A DNA stretch of 64,000 nucleotides. It comes from Bog-532 sp963824545 (GTDB lineage Bacteria; Actinomycetota; Actinomycetes; Streptosporangiales; Streptosporangiaceae). This document shows positions 31,801 through 39,618 of the stretch, piece by piece; position 1 is the stretch's first letter, and each line of letters begins with the position of its first letter. Under the pieces are notes generated by a model. The model made no database searches and was not told where the DNA came from. It saw only the letters and a list, made by a program, of their open reading frames with translations. The DNA lies in NCBI GenBank assembly GCA_963824545.1, contig CAWGPP010000002.1, positions 310,001 to 374,000 on the forward strand, written 5' to 3'. A program made the position numbers and the translations under genes.

Positions 31801-32070
31801 CCGTACCGATTCCCCGTCCCGGCTGCTGTGCGCGAGGCCCTCCTGCACCACGGTCGCGAAAAGCGTGCCGTCCCGGTGGAAGATGCTGCCCTGGGCCAGG
31901 CCGCGCATGGCGCCGGCGGCCGGCGTGGACTTGGCGAACAGCAGCCAGTCGTCCAGCCGGACCTCGTTGTGGATCCACATCACGTGGTCCAGCGAGGTCA
32001 GCTGGCTCACGTCGGGCCGGCCGCGCGGCCGCAGGATGACCGACACGATCCCGGCGTCCGGGACCATCAC
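31792..32070 (-). pseudogene. C-terminal hot-dog domain of an acyl-CoA thioesterase II (TesB), N-terminally truncated
   Basis: The 92 residues include LTSLDHVMWIHNEVRLDDW, LLFAKSTPAAGAMRGLAQG and HRDGTLFATVVQEG, the C-terminal signature of TesB. Full TesB proteins are about 280 residues with two hot-dog domains; the first is absent. The start (GTG then ATG) overlaps the enoyl-CoA hydratase stop, so the stub would still be translated by coupling. It is probably inactive, unless it pairs with another hot-dog subunit. Confidence 0.7.
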
Positions 32071-32831
32071 TCGCCGCGCCAGGCCGGCGGCCGCTTCTCG
32101 GCGAACGCCGACGCGCCTTCCCGGGCGTCCGCCGACTCGAAGACCGGCCGGATCAGCTCGTCCTGCCGGCGGAACATCTCCTCGCGGGACCAGTCGGCCG
32201 ACCTGACGATGACCTCCTTGGTGGCGGCGATGGCCAGCGGCGCGTTGGCGGTGATCCGCTCGGCCAGCTCGACCGCGCCGCTCAGCGCCCCGCCCGGCAG
32301 GGTGACCCGGTTGACCAGGCCGTAGCGGTGCGCGTCGGTGGCGGAAAAGAAGTCGCCGGTCAGCGCGTACTCCATCGCCACCTGCGGCGGGATGCGCCGC
32401 GGCAGCCGGATCAGGCCGCCCGCGGCCGCGATCAGGCCGCGCCTGACCTCGGGGATGCCGAACTTCGCATCATCCGCCGCCACCACCAGGTCGCAGCTGA
32501 GCACCAGTTCACACCCGCCGGCCAGCGCGTAGCCCTCGACCGCGGCGATCAGCGGCTTCTTCGGCGGCGCCTCGATCAGCCCGGCAAGCCCCCGGCCGGG
32601 CAGGATCACGCTCTCGCCGCGCAGGAACGCCTTGAGGTCCATGCCGGCGCAGAACGTGCCGCCCTCGCCGGTCAGGATGCCGATGGACAGGTCCTTGCGC
32701 CCGTCGAGCTCATCCATCGCGGCCGCGATCCCGGCGGTGACGGCGGCGTTGATGGCGTTGCGGGCCGCCGGGCGGTTGATGGTGACGATGAGGATGCGAT
32801 CACGCTGCTCGACCAGCACGGCGTCGGCCAT
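32067..32831 (-). CDS. enoyl-CoA hydratase/isomerase (crotonase family)
   Basis: The 254-residue protein has crotonase motifs: NRPAARNAINAAVTAGI, the first oxyanion-hole segment GTFCAGMDLKAF, and AVEGYALAGGCELVLSCDLV for the second. In the third region it reads IPEVRRGLIAAAGGLIRLPR. The acidic pair of classical ECH (Glu/Glu) appears reduced (GMDL in place of GADI), so hydratase versus isomerase activity cannot be decided. The gene lies directly upstream of the thioesterase stub and racemase, forming a minus-strand acyl-CoA operon. Confidence 0.88.
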   Translation of the reverse strand: MADAVLVEQRDRILIVTINRPAARNAINAAVTAGIAAAMDELDGRKDLSIGILTGEGGTFCAGMDLKAFLRGESVILPGRGLAGLIEAPPKKPLIAAVEGYALAGGCELVLSCDLVVAADDAKFGIPEVRRGLIAAAGGLIRLPRRIPPQVAMEYALTGDFFSATDAHRYGLVNRVTLPGGALSGAVELAERITANAPLAIAATKEVIVRSADWSREEMFRRQDELIRPVFESADAREGASAFAEKRPPAWRGE

Positions 32832-32855
32832 CGGGTGGTCCTCCAGGTTCGTTAA

Positions 32856-32869
32856 TTACTAGCCAGTAA
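32856..32869. promoter_or_regulatory. palindrome upstream of the enoyl-CoA hydratase gene
   Basis: TTACT-AGCC-AGTAA is a perfect inverted repeat 25 bp before the enoyl-CoA hydratase start. It lies in AT-rich sequence between that gene and the FadR-type regulator. Its size and position fit a GntR/FadR or TetR operator. Confidence 0.4.
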
Positions 32870-32903
32870 GGAAATCAGGGCAACCAGGTCAGGGCAACCA
32901 GTA

Positions 32904-33686
32904 TCAGTAGAGGAGATCAACGACCTTGGTGTCGGTGCCGCGGATCAGGTACTGGCGGATGGCGCGCACGTGCGTGGCCCAGAACCTCTCCGCGCCGTCG
33001 CCGTCCCGCGCGTTGACGTAATCCATCAGCTTCTCGCAGGACCGCAGCGCGCGCCGGCTGTCCGCGCCGAGCTCCTCGCGCGGCCGGGTGGTCTCGTGGT
33101 AGCTCCGCTCGAGGTGCCGGTTGATGATCTCGGTCAGCATCCCCACCACCGTCGTCAGCGTCTTGTTGCCGGACAGTTCGACCACGCTCTGATGGAACAC
33201 CGTGGTCGTCCGGCCGAACGCGAGCGGGTCGTCGAGGTTCTCGCGCAGCGTCTCCAGGACGGCGGCCAGCCGGGTGCGGTCGGCGGCGGTGCCGTGTTCG
33301 GCCAGCCGGCGCGCGGCGGCGGGCTCGATCACGGCCCGTGCCTCGTACACGTCCTTCAGCGTGGTGCCGGTGAGCGTGAGCAGCATGCCGAACTGGGCCG
33401 CCGACGCCTCCGGCCCGGGCACGGTGACGCGGGCGCCGCCGGGCGGCCCGCGCCGGATGGCGACCAGCGAGTCGGCTTCCAGCAGCCGGAACGCCTCGCG
33501 CAACGTCGGGCGGGACACTCCGAACTGCGCCATCAGCTCCGGCTCGGTCGGCAGCCACTCGCCGTCGGCAAGCTCACCGCGCGCGATCATCTGGCGGATC
33601 CGGCCCGCCACCATGTCGGCCATCTTCAGCGGCCGGACCCGGTACCCGTTGGTGCTGAACGGGCGCGCGCCCGCCGGTCTCGTCAC
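32904..33686 (-). CDS. FadR-subfamily GntR transcriptional regulator
   Basis: The 260-residue protein has a GntR winged helix at about 22-90 (RIRQMIARGELADGEWLPTE, then FGVSRPTLREAFRLLEADSL). An FCD ligand-binding domain covers about 105-245, with helices YEARAVIEPAAARRLAEHG and a metal-site-like TTVFHQSVVELSGN and THVRAI. Such proteins sense acyl-CoA or carboxylates and usually repress adjacent catabolic operons. Its place between the minus-strand acyl-CoA genes and the divergent thiolase gene makes it the likely controller of both. Confidence 0.9.
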   Translation of the reverse strand: MTRPAGARPFSTNGYRVRPLKMADMVAGRIRQMIARGELADGEWLPTEPELMAQFGVSRPTLREAFRLLEADSLVAIRRGPPGGARVTVPGPEASAAQFGMLLTLTGTTLKDVYEARAVIEPAAARRLAEHGTAADRTRLAAVLETLRENLDDPLAFGRTTTVFHQSVVELSGNKTLTTVVGMLTEIINRHLERSYHETTRPREELGADSRRALRSCEKLMDYVNARDGDGAERFWATHVRAIRQYLIRGTDTKVVDLLY

Positions 33687-33740
33687 GGTGCCACCTCCGT
33701 CCCGGGGGCCCGCAATCGTCGGGGGGCTCCCCGCAATCAG

Positions 33741-33770
33741 ATAGTTTCTTTAGATTCTTCGAAACGGAAT
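33741..33770. promoter_or_regulatory. AT-rich candidate operator/promoter between regulator and thiolase
   Basis: GTTTC at 33744-33748 and GAAAC at 33761-33765 are inverted with 12 bases between, inside an unusually AT-rich patch in the divergent gap. A FadR-type operator here would govern the thiolase genes and the regulator itself. There is no experimental support. Confidence 0.35.
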
Positions 33771-33840
33771 GTTAGCCTGGTGGGGGCATCACGAAAACCC
33801 GGGCCGCGCGCCGGTCCCGGTGACCTGGAGGGACGGCTCA

Positions 33841-34986
33841 GTGCGTGACGCGGTAATCGTGGCGGCGGTGCGGACACCGGTGGGCAAGCGCAACGGCGGG
33901 CTGTCCGGGGTGCATCCCGTCGACTTGTCCGCCCTCGTGCTCGCGGCGCTCGCGGAGCGCAGCGGGATCGATCCCGCGGTCGTGGACGACGTGATCTGGG
34001 GCTGCGTGAGCCAGGTTGGGGAGCAGACCTTCGACATCGCACGTAACGCGGTCCTCGGCGCGGGCTGGCCAGAATCCGTGCCGGGCGTGACCGTCGACCG
34101 CCAGTGCGGCTCGTCCCAGCAGGCCGTGCACTTCGCCGCGGCGGGGGTCATCTCCGGGCACTACGACGTGGCCGTGGCCGGCGGCGTGGAGTCGATGAGC
34201 CGGGTGCCGATGGGTTCCTCCCTCGCCCAGGCGTGGCCGTTCGGCGAGAACTTCCGGGCCCGCTACGACGGCGTGCTGCCGAACCAGGGCATCGGCGCGG
34301 AGATGGTCGCCGAACGCTGGCACCTGTCCCGGGCCCAGCTGGACGAGTACAGCCTCGCCTCGCACGAGCGGGCCGCCGCCGCGCAGGACGAGGGCGGGTA
34401 CGACACGCAGATCGTCCCGGTGCCCACGCCCGGCGGCACGGTCGTGACCAGGGACGAGGGCATCCGCCGCGGCGGCACCCCTGAGGCCATGGCCGCGCTC
34501 AAGCCGGCGTTCGCGCCGGGCGGCGTCATCACCGCCGGCAACAGCTCCCAGATCAGCGACGGCTCGGCCGCGCTGCTGATCACCACCAGCGAGAAGGCCG
34601 CCGAGCTGGGCCTGACTCCGCTGGCCCGGATTCACACCGCGGTGCTGGCCGGCGCCGACCCGGTGATCATGCTGACCGCGCCGATCCCGGCCACGCAGAA
34701 GGCCCTGCGGCGCGGCGGCCTGACCATCGACCAGATCGGCGCGGCCGAGATCAACGAGGCGTTCGCGCCGGTGCCGCTGGCCTGGCTGGCCGAGCTGGGC
34801 GCGGACCCGAAGGTGCTGAACCCGAACGGCGGCGCGATCGCGCTGGGTCACCCGCTGGGCGCCAGCGGCGCGCGCGCCATGACCACGCTGGTGTACCGGA
34901 TGCGGGATCACGGGATCCGCTACGGCTTGCAGGCCATGTGCGAGGGCGGCGGCCAGGCCAACGCCACCATCCTCGAGCTGCTGTAG
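33841..34986 (+). CDS. acetyl-CoA C-acyltransferase (thiolase)
   Basis: I use GTG 33841 (381 residues), where RDAVIVAAVRTPVGKRNGG begins in the family register. The acylated Cys is near residue 90 (VDRQCGSSQQAVHFA). NEAFAPVPLAW, GGAIALGHPLGASGARAM (catalytic His) and the final CEGGGQANATILE (second Cys) are all intact. It cleaves 3-ketoacyl-CoA, or condenses acyl-CoAs. It forms an operon with the following acyl-CoA dehydrogenase (11 bp). Confidence 0.93.
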   Translation: MRDAVIVAAVRTPVGKRNGGLSGVHPVDLSALVLAALAERSGIDPAVVDDVIWGCVSQVGEQTFDIARNAVLGAGWPESVPGVTVDRQCGSSQQAVHFAAAGVISGHYDVAVAGGVESMSRVPMGSSLAQAWPFGENFRARYDGVLPNQGIGAEMVAERWHLSRAQLDEYSLASHERAAAAQDEGGYDTQIVPVPTPGGTVVTRDEGIRRGGTPEAMAALKPAFAPGGVITAGNSSQISDGSAALLITTSEKAAELGLTPLARIHTAVLAGADPVIMLTAPIPATQKALRRGGLTIDQIGAAEINEAFAPVPLAWLAELGADPKVLNPNGGAIALGHPLGASGARAMTTLVYRMRDHGIRYGLQAMCEGGGQANATILELL

Positions 34987-34997
34987 GCGTGCGGCGC

Positions 34998-36146
34998 ATG
35001 CGGCGCACCGTTTACGAGCCGGAGCACGAGCAGTTCCGCGAGGTGATACGCGAGTTCATCGCGCGCGAGGTCGCGCCGCACGGGCAGGCCTGGGAGCAGG
35101 CCGGGATCGTGGACCGGGAGGTGTACCGGGCGGCCGGCAAGCACGGCCTGATCGGCTTCAACGTCCCGGAGGAGTTCGGCGGCGGGGGAGTCGCCGATTT
35201 CCGGTTCAACGCCGTGGTGAGCGAGGAACTGGCCAAGGCCGGCCCGGGCACCCCGGCTTTCACCCTGCACAACGACGTCGTGGCCCCGTACCTCACCTCG
35301 CTGGCGACGCCGGAGCAGCAGCGGCGGTGGCTGCCCGGCTTCGCCGCCGGCGACCTGATCGGCGCGATCGCCATGACCGAGCCGGGCGCGGGCAGTGACC
35401 TGGCCGGCGTCCGCACGCACGCGGTGCTGGACGGCGGCACCTGGATCCTGTCCGGCGCCAAGACGTTCGTCTCGTCCGGGATCAACGCCGACCTGGTGAT
35501 CGTGGTGACCCGGACCGACCCCGACCCGGCCGCCCGGCATCGGGCCTTCAGCCTGCTGGTCGTGGAGCGGGGCATGCCCGGCTTCAGCCGCGGCCGCAAC
35601 CTGGACAAGATCGGGCTGAAATCGCAGGACACCGCGGAGCTGTTCTTCGACGAGGTGCCGGTGCCCGCGGCCAACCTGCTCGGCACGGTGGGGCGCGGCT
35701 TCTACCACCTGATGCACAACATGCCCGCGGAGCGGATGACGATCGCGATCAACGCGGTCGCCGGGGCCCGCGCGGTCTTCGACGAGACGCTGGCCTACGC
35801 GAAGAACCGCACCGCGTTCGGCCAGCCGATCGGCTCCTTCCAGCACAACCGGTTCGTCCTCGCCGAACTGGACACCGAACTGGACATCGCGCAGGTCTTC
35901 GTGGACCGGTGCCTGGAAGCCATCGTCGCGGGCGAGCTGTCCGCGGTGGAGGCGGCGAAGGCCAAGTGGTGGACGACCGAACTGCAGAAGCGGGTGATCG
36001 ACGCCTGCGTCCAGCTGCACGGTGGCTACGGCTACATGCTGGAGTACCCGGTGGCCCGGGCCTACCTGGACGCGCGCGTGCAGACCATCTACGGCGGCAC
36101 GACCGAGGTCATGAAGGAGATCATCGGCCGCAACCTGGGCGTCTGA
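34998..36146 (+). CDS. acyl-CoA dehydrogenase
   Basis: With ATG 34998 the enzyme has 382 residues, the normal size. Motifs are AIAMTEPGAGSDLAGV (FAD/substrate), GLKSQDTAELFFDEVPVP, NRTAFGQPIGSFQ and, at the end, QLHGGYGYMLEYPVAR with IYGGTTEVMKEIIGR. In the last motif Gly replaces the usual catalytic Glu (IYEGT), a pattern of the long-chain/isovaleryl-type group, where the base lies elsewhere. It is the partner of the thiolase in beta-oxidation. Confidence 0.92.
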   Translation: MRRTVYEPEHEQFREVIREFIAREVAPHGQAWEQAGIVDREVYRAAGKHGLIGFNVPEEFGGGGVADFRFNAVVSEELAKAGPGTPAFTLHNDVVAPYLTSLATPEQQRRWLPGFAAGDLIGAIAMTEPGAGSDLAGVRTHAVLDGGTWILSGAKTFVSSGINADLVIVVTRTDPDPAARHRAFSLLVVERGMPGFSRGRNLDKIGLKSQDTAELFFDEVPVPAANLLGTVGRGFYHLMHNMPAERMTIAINAVAGARAVFDETLAYAKNRTAFGQPIGSFQHNRFVLAELDTELDIAQVFVDRCLEAIVAGELSAVEAAKAKWWTTELQKRVIDACVQLHGGYGYMLEYPVARAYLDARVQTIYGGTTEVMKEIIGRNLGV

Positions 36147-36153
36147 GCAGCGC

Positions 36154-36648
36154 GTGCTGGGGACAGGCGGCTACGAACAGGTCACCGGGCTGGCTGACGT
36201 GTTCGCCCGGGCCGGCCAGCTGGCGGTCAGCACCATGATCTTCGACATCGAACCGCTGGTCGCGCCCTGGAACAGCGGCCAGCAGGCTCTCGACTCCGGC
36301 ATAGAGGAGGTCCTCAGCCAGGTCAGGAGGGTCCCGTCGGTGCGCGCGGTGGTCTTCTCGACCAACTCCGCCCGCCGCCCCTCCGCCGTCCCGGCCGGCC
36401 CCGGCCTTCAGATCAGGTACCTGGCCTCGGCCGGCAAGCCGCTACGGACCGCGCCGTACCGCGACCTTCCCCGGCCAGGCGCCGTGATCGGCGACCAGCT
36501 CCCGACCGACGGGGTCCTCGCGTATCGCCTGGGCTATACGTTCCTGCACTACGCCCCGCCGACGGCCGACGTGCCGATCGGGCCCCGGTTCATGCACCGA
36601 TGGGGCCAGCTCGTCCGTCCGGTCCTGTTCAGACGGCAGGAACCATAG
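36154..36648 (+). CDS. YqeG-like HAD IIIA-type phosphatase
   Basis: The 164-residue protein starts at GTG 36154, 7 bp after the dehydrogenase stop. The motif I region reads FDIEPLVAPWNSG, with Asp and an acidic +2 residue (Glu for Asp). Ser/Thr motif II is VVFSTNSARR, the Lys is in SAGKPLRTAP, and motif IV is VIGDQLPTDGVLAYRLGY. This order matches YqeG/phosphatidylglycerophosphatase-like HAD proteins. Function is uncertain; it is unlikely to belong to the fatty-acid pathway despite the close spacing. Confidence 0.72.
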   Translation: MLGTGGYEQVTGLADVFARAGQLAVSTMIFDIEPLVAPWNSGQQALDSGIEEVLSQVRRVPSVRAVVFSTNSARRPSAVPAGPGLQIRYLASAGKPLRTAPYRDLPRPGAVIGDQLPTDGVLAYRLGYTFLHYAPPTADVPIGPRFMHRWGQLVRPVLFRRQEP

Positions 36649-36764
36649 TGCCTGGCTATTGAGGCCCTGGCTCCGCCGGTTTAGCCGCGCCGGGCTCGGG
36701 GGCAGCCCTCGTCGCGGGCGCTGACCAGCAACGCATCGCCCTTTCCCTGCGTAGGATGGGCCCG

Positions 36765-37454
36765 ATGGCGGACATCCGGACGTGTGAGCAGTGCGGCACG
36801 GAGTTCGCGCCGCGCCGTGAGCACGGGCGGTTCTGCTCCCCGGGGTGCCGTGCGGCGTGGAACCGTGCGCATTCGGGCGACCTGCTCGCGGAGGTGCGGG
36901 CGCTGGAGTGGTCCGCCGCCGGGATGCGCGACGTCACCGGGCGGCTTGCCCGGACCAGGCCCGACGACCAGGCCGCCGCGGTCGGCATGGTCGGCGACGC
37001 CGTCTGGTGGGTGACGATCGTCGACGCCCGGCTGGTCCGCCATTACCTGGGCGGCTACGACCGGGTACTCGCGGCCCGCCCGCTGGCCGAACGCCGGACG
37101 ATCGAGGGCACCCTGGCCGGGCTGCGGTTCGCCCGCAACCTGATGGCCGGCTCCGCGGGCGAGGCGGACCTCATCGCGCCGCCCGCCAGCGCGCTCGGCG
37201 GCCTCGGCCCGGACGCCCCGGACGGCGGCCTGGCGGCCTGGACGTGGCAGCGGATGCCGGAGCCGTCCCGGGTGGCCGTGCCGCCGCGCGTGCGGGCGTG
37301 GGAAATGACACGGCACCGGGCGTACGAGCGGTGGCTGGCCGGGCGCACGGTGGGGCAGGTGTTCGGGCGCGTTACCGGCTTCCTGGAGTCAGCCGCCGCG
37401 CAGGCGACGTCGGCCGCGCACACCGGCGCGTTCGCTACCCCGGCCAACGACTAA
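36765..37454 (+). CDS. zinc-ribbon actinobacterial protein of unknown function
   Basis: From ATG 36765 (229 residues; the frame opens three codons earlier) the N-terminus has CEQCGTEF and FCSPGCRAAWN, a four-Cys zinc ribbon like those preceding DNA- or RNA-associated domains. The rest is helical with many Arg, Ala and Trp residues (AVWWVTIVDARLVRHYLGGYD, FARNLMAG, RAYERWLAGRTVGQVFGRV). I do not recognise a catalytic domain. It is the last intact host gene before the mobile-element region. Confidence 0.7.
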   Translation: MADIRTCEQCGTEFAPRREHGRFCSPGCRAAWNRAHSGDLLAEVRALEWSAAGMRDVTGRLARTRPDDQAAAVGMVGDAVWWVTIVDARLVRHYLGGYDRVLAARPLAERRTIEGTLAGLRFARNLMAGSAGEADLIAPPASALGGLGPDAPDGGLAAWTWQRMPEPSRVAVPPRVRAWEMTRHRAYERWLAGRTVGQVFGRVTGFLESAAAQATSAAHTGAFATPAND

Positions 37455-37520
37455 CCTCGATTCCCCATCAGCAGCCCCACGCGTCCTCCCCGCCGCACGC
37501 CCTCGCGCGCCCCACTCCGA

Positions 37521-37570
37521 ACTTGTGCGATCTCTGCGGGCGGCACGACTTGTGCGATCTCTGCGGGCGG
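37521..37570 (+). repeat. direct repeat (23-bp unit, 27-bp period) before the ISAzo13-type transposase
   Basis: ACTTGTGCGATCTCTGCGGG plus CGG occurs at 37521-37543 and again at 37548-37570, about 55 bp ahead of the transposase start. It may be the subterminal or terminal part of the insertion sequence. No inverted partner is available because the right end is lost. Confidence 0.65.
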
Positions 37571-37625
37571 GTAATCGTTCCAAAGTAACCTGAGTTTCCG
37601 GTGTGTCTCGTGACAGGATTCTGGT

Positions 37626-38542
37626 ATGGGCGCGGATACGGAGCTTGTGGGGCTGATGGGGCCGCAACTGGAGCTGCTGCTGCCGGTGCTCGATGAGAAG
37701 GCCCGGCGGCTGGCGCTGGGGGCGGTGGCGCGGGCGGCGGGCGAGGGCGGGGTCACGGCGGTGGCGAAGCTGACCGGGGCGTCCTGGCAGACGGTCGCGG
37801 ACGGGGCGGCGGAGCTGGGGTCCGGGCAGGTGGCGCCGGAGGGGCGGGTGCGGCGGCCGGGCGGGGGCCGCAAGAAGCTGGCCGAGACTGACCCGGGGCT
37901 AGTGCCGGCGCTGCTGGCGCTGGTGGAGGACTCCACCCGGGGCGATCCGGGGTCGCCGCTGACCTGGACGACGAAGAGCGTGCAGCACCTGGCGGGAGCG
38001 CTGACCGCGCAGGGGCACCGGTGCAGCCCGCAGACGTGCTGGCGGCTGCTGCACGGGCAGGGGTTTTCCACGCAGGCTGCGGCCCGGGTGACGGAGGGGA
38101 CGCGGCACCCGGACCGGGATGCGCAGTTCCGGTACATCGCCGCGCAGGCCAGACAGCACCTGGCTGCCGGGCAGCCGGTGATCAGCGTGGACGCCAAGAA
38201 GAAGGAACAGGTCGGCGAGTACGCGCAGGCCGGGCGGGAATGGCGGCCGGAACGGGATCCGGTGCAGGTCCGCAGCCATGACTTCCCGGACAGGGACGGC
38301 GGGCACGCGATCCCGTACGGGATCTACGACGTGGGCGCGAACGCCGGGTTCGTGAACGTGGGCACCGGCCATAACACCGCCGCGCTCGCGGTGGCGTCGG
38401 TCCGCCGCTGGTGGAACATGATCGGCAGGGACGCCTACCCGGGTGCGGGGCGGCTGCTGGTCACCTGTGACGCCGGCGGGGCCAACGGGTGGCGTAACCG
38501 GGCCTGGAAGGCCGGGATGGCGGGGCTCGCGCAGGAGACCGG
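37626..38542 (+). pseudogene. ISAzo13-family transposase, 3' truncated
   Basis: About 306 residues match the family: GAVARAAGEGGVTAVAKLTG, GGGRKKLAETDP, LTWTTKSVQHLAGAL, VISVDAKKKEQVGEY (first catalytic Asp) and LLVTCDAGGANGWRNR (second). Homology stops after QETG at about 38542, so the last catalytic region and right end are missing. The following 17 bases precede an ISL3 copy. The element therefore served as a landing site and was then cut. Confidence 0.8.
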
Positions 38543-38631
38543 GGGAGTGTCAGAGAGATGGCTCTGTCTCACTTTCGGTGGTAACGGCGTGTCAGGCGAT
38601 GTCACGGTAGGTTTTCGTGGCATAGTCGGTT

Positions 38632-39114
38632 GTGTGTGACATAAGTGCTCTTGTGAGAATTGTGTTCTCGGGGTTGTCCTCCCTGGTCATCCAGGATGTG
38701 ACGGACCGGGATGAGGTGATCGTGGTCCGGGCGCGGACGGCGGGCGGGCCGGTGCCGTGCCCGCGGTGCGGTGGCCTGGCCGGCCATGTGCACGGATACT
38801 GCGAGCGGACGGTGGCGGACGTGCCAGCGGACGGGCGGCCGGTCGTGCTGCATGTCCGGGTGCGGCGGATGCGGTGCCCGGCCCTGGATTGCCCGGTGCA
38901 GACGTTCCGGGAGCAGGTCCCGGGCCTGCTGGACCGCTACCAGCGGCGGACCACGCGGCTGACTCTCCAGGTCAGTGCCGTCGCCTTGCAGTTAGCGGGC
39001 CGCGGCGGGGCGGCGCTGCTGACGGCGCTGGGTGTGCCGCTGTCGCGGCACACTTCGCTGCGTACTCTGCTGGCGATTCCGCTGCCCGGGATGAGCGTTC
39101 CCCGGGTGCTGGGA
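38632..39114 (+). pseudogene. ISL3 transposase copy 1, N-terminal part (C-terminal part at 43117-44169)
   Basis: GTG 38632 opens the same protein as the intact copy, including the zinc-ribbon CPRCGGLAGHVHGYC. The reading frame breaks at 39114, where the Tn554-like element begins, and runs on to a stop at 39207. The remaining part resumes in frame at 43117 (VDDFALRRGQVY) to the stop at 44169. Removal of the 4,002-bp insert would restore an intact 511-residue transposase. Confidence 0.9.
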
Positions 39115-39193
39115 ATCCACTTATCTGGCGTTCGAACAAGTTTTTGCCGAGTTTTCGCAGGTTGTGACGTTCAAGACGGCGTCCGCAACGTGG

Positions 39194-39618
39194 TCAGGCG
39201 CTGCTGATGCCGTGCTGCTGGAGCAGGCGGCGGAGCCGGAGGAGCTCGCCGTGGGCGGCGGCGAGTTGTTCCTCGAGCTGGCTGACCGTGGTTCGCCGGG
39301 TGTCGCGTTCGCGGCGGAGTTTCTCGGTGAGGATGTGCACGATGTTGCTGCTGTCCGTGTGCTCCGGCCCGGGATCCGGGACAGGGCGGGCTTTCTGCTG
39401 GTCCCGGAGCTTCTCGATGCGCGTGCGGAGATCGTCGTTGCCATAGAGAAAGTCGAGACTGACCCTGGCAGCACGGGCGACGGACCGGAAGTTGATCTCT
39501 GCTTACCTTTGATGAGCGTGCGGATCGCGGTTTCGGCGCGGGTAACGGCGGCCTGTCGTTTGGCCTGCGCGGCCTGCCGCAGCGCGCTGGCGCGGCGATC
39601 GTCGGCGGTTCCGGTCAC
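39194..39618 (-). pseudogene. TnpC/DUF6262-like accessory protein, frameshifted
   Basis: From ATG 39618 the frame reads DRRASALRQAAQAKRQAAV and ETAIRTLIKGKQ. Then a one-base loss (about 39496-39513) shifts the true continuation into the next frame: INFRSVARAARVSLDFLYG, LRTRIEKLRDQQ, then a coiled-coil-like EEQLAAAHGELLRLRRLL and the stop at 39194. The intact family (about 140 residues) couples an HTH-like part with a coiled coil and assists Tn554-type recombination. Its start overlaps the tnpB stop. Confidence 0.75.

Noticed and set aside
37521..37570. Direct repeats considered as a CRISPR-like array
   Set aside because: Only two units with a 4-bp gap and no cas genes; more likely part of the IS end.
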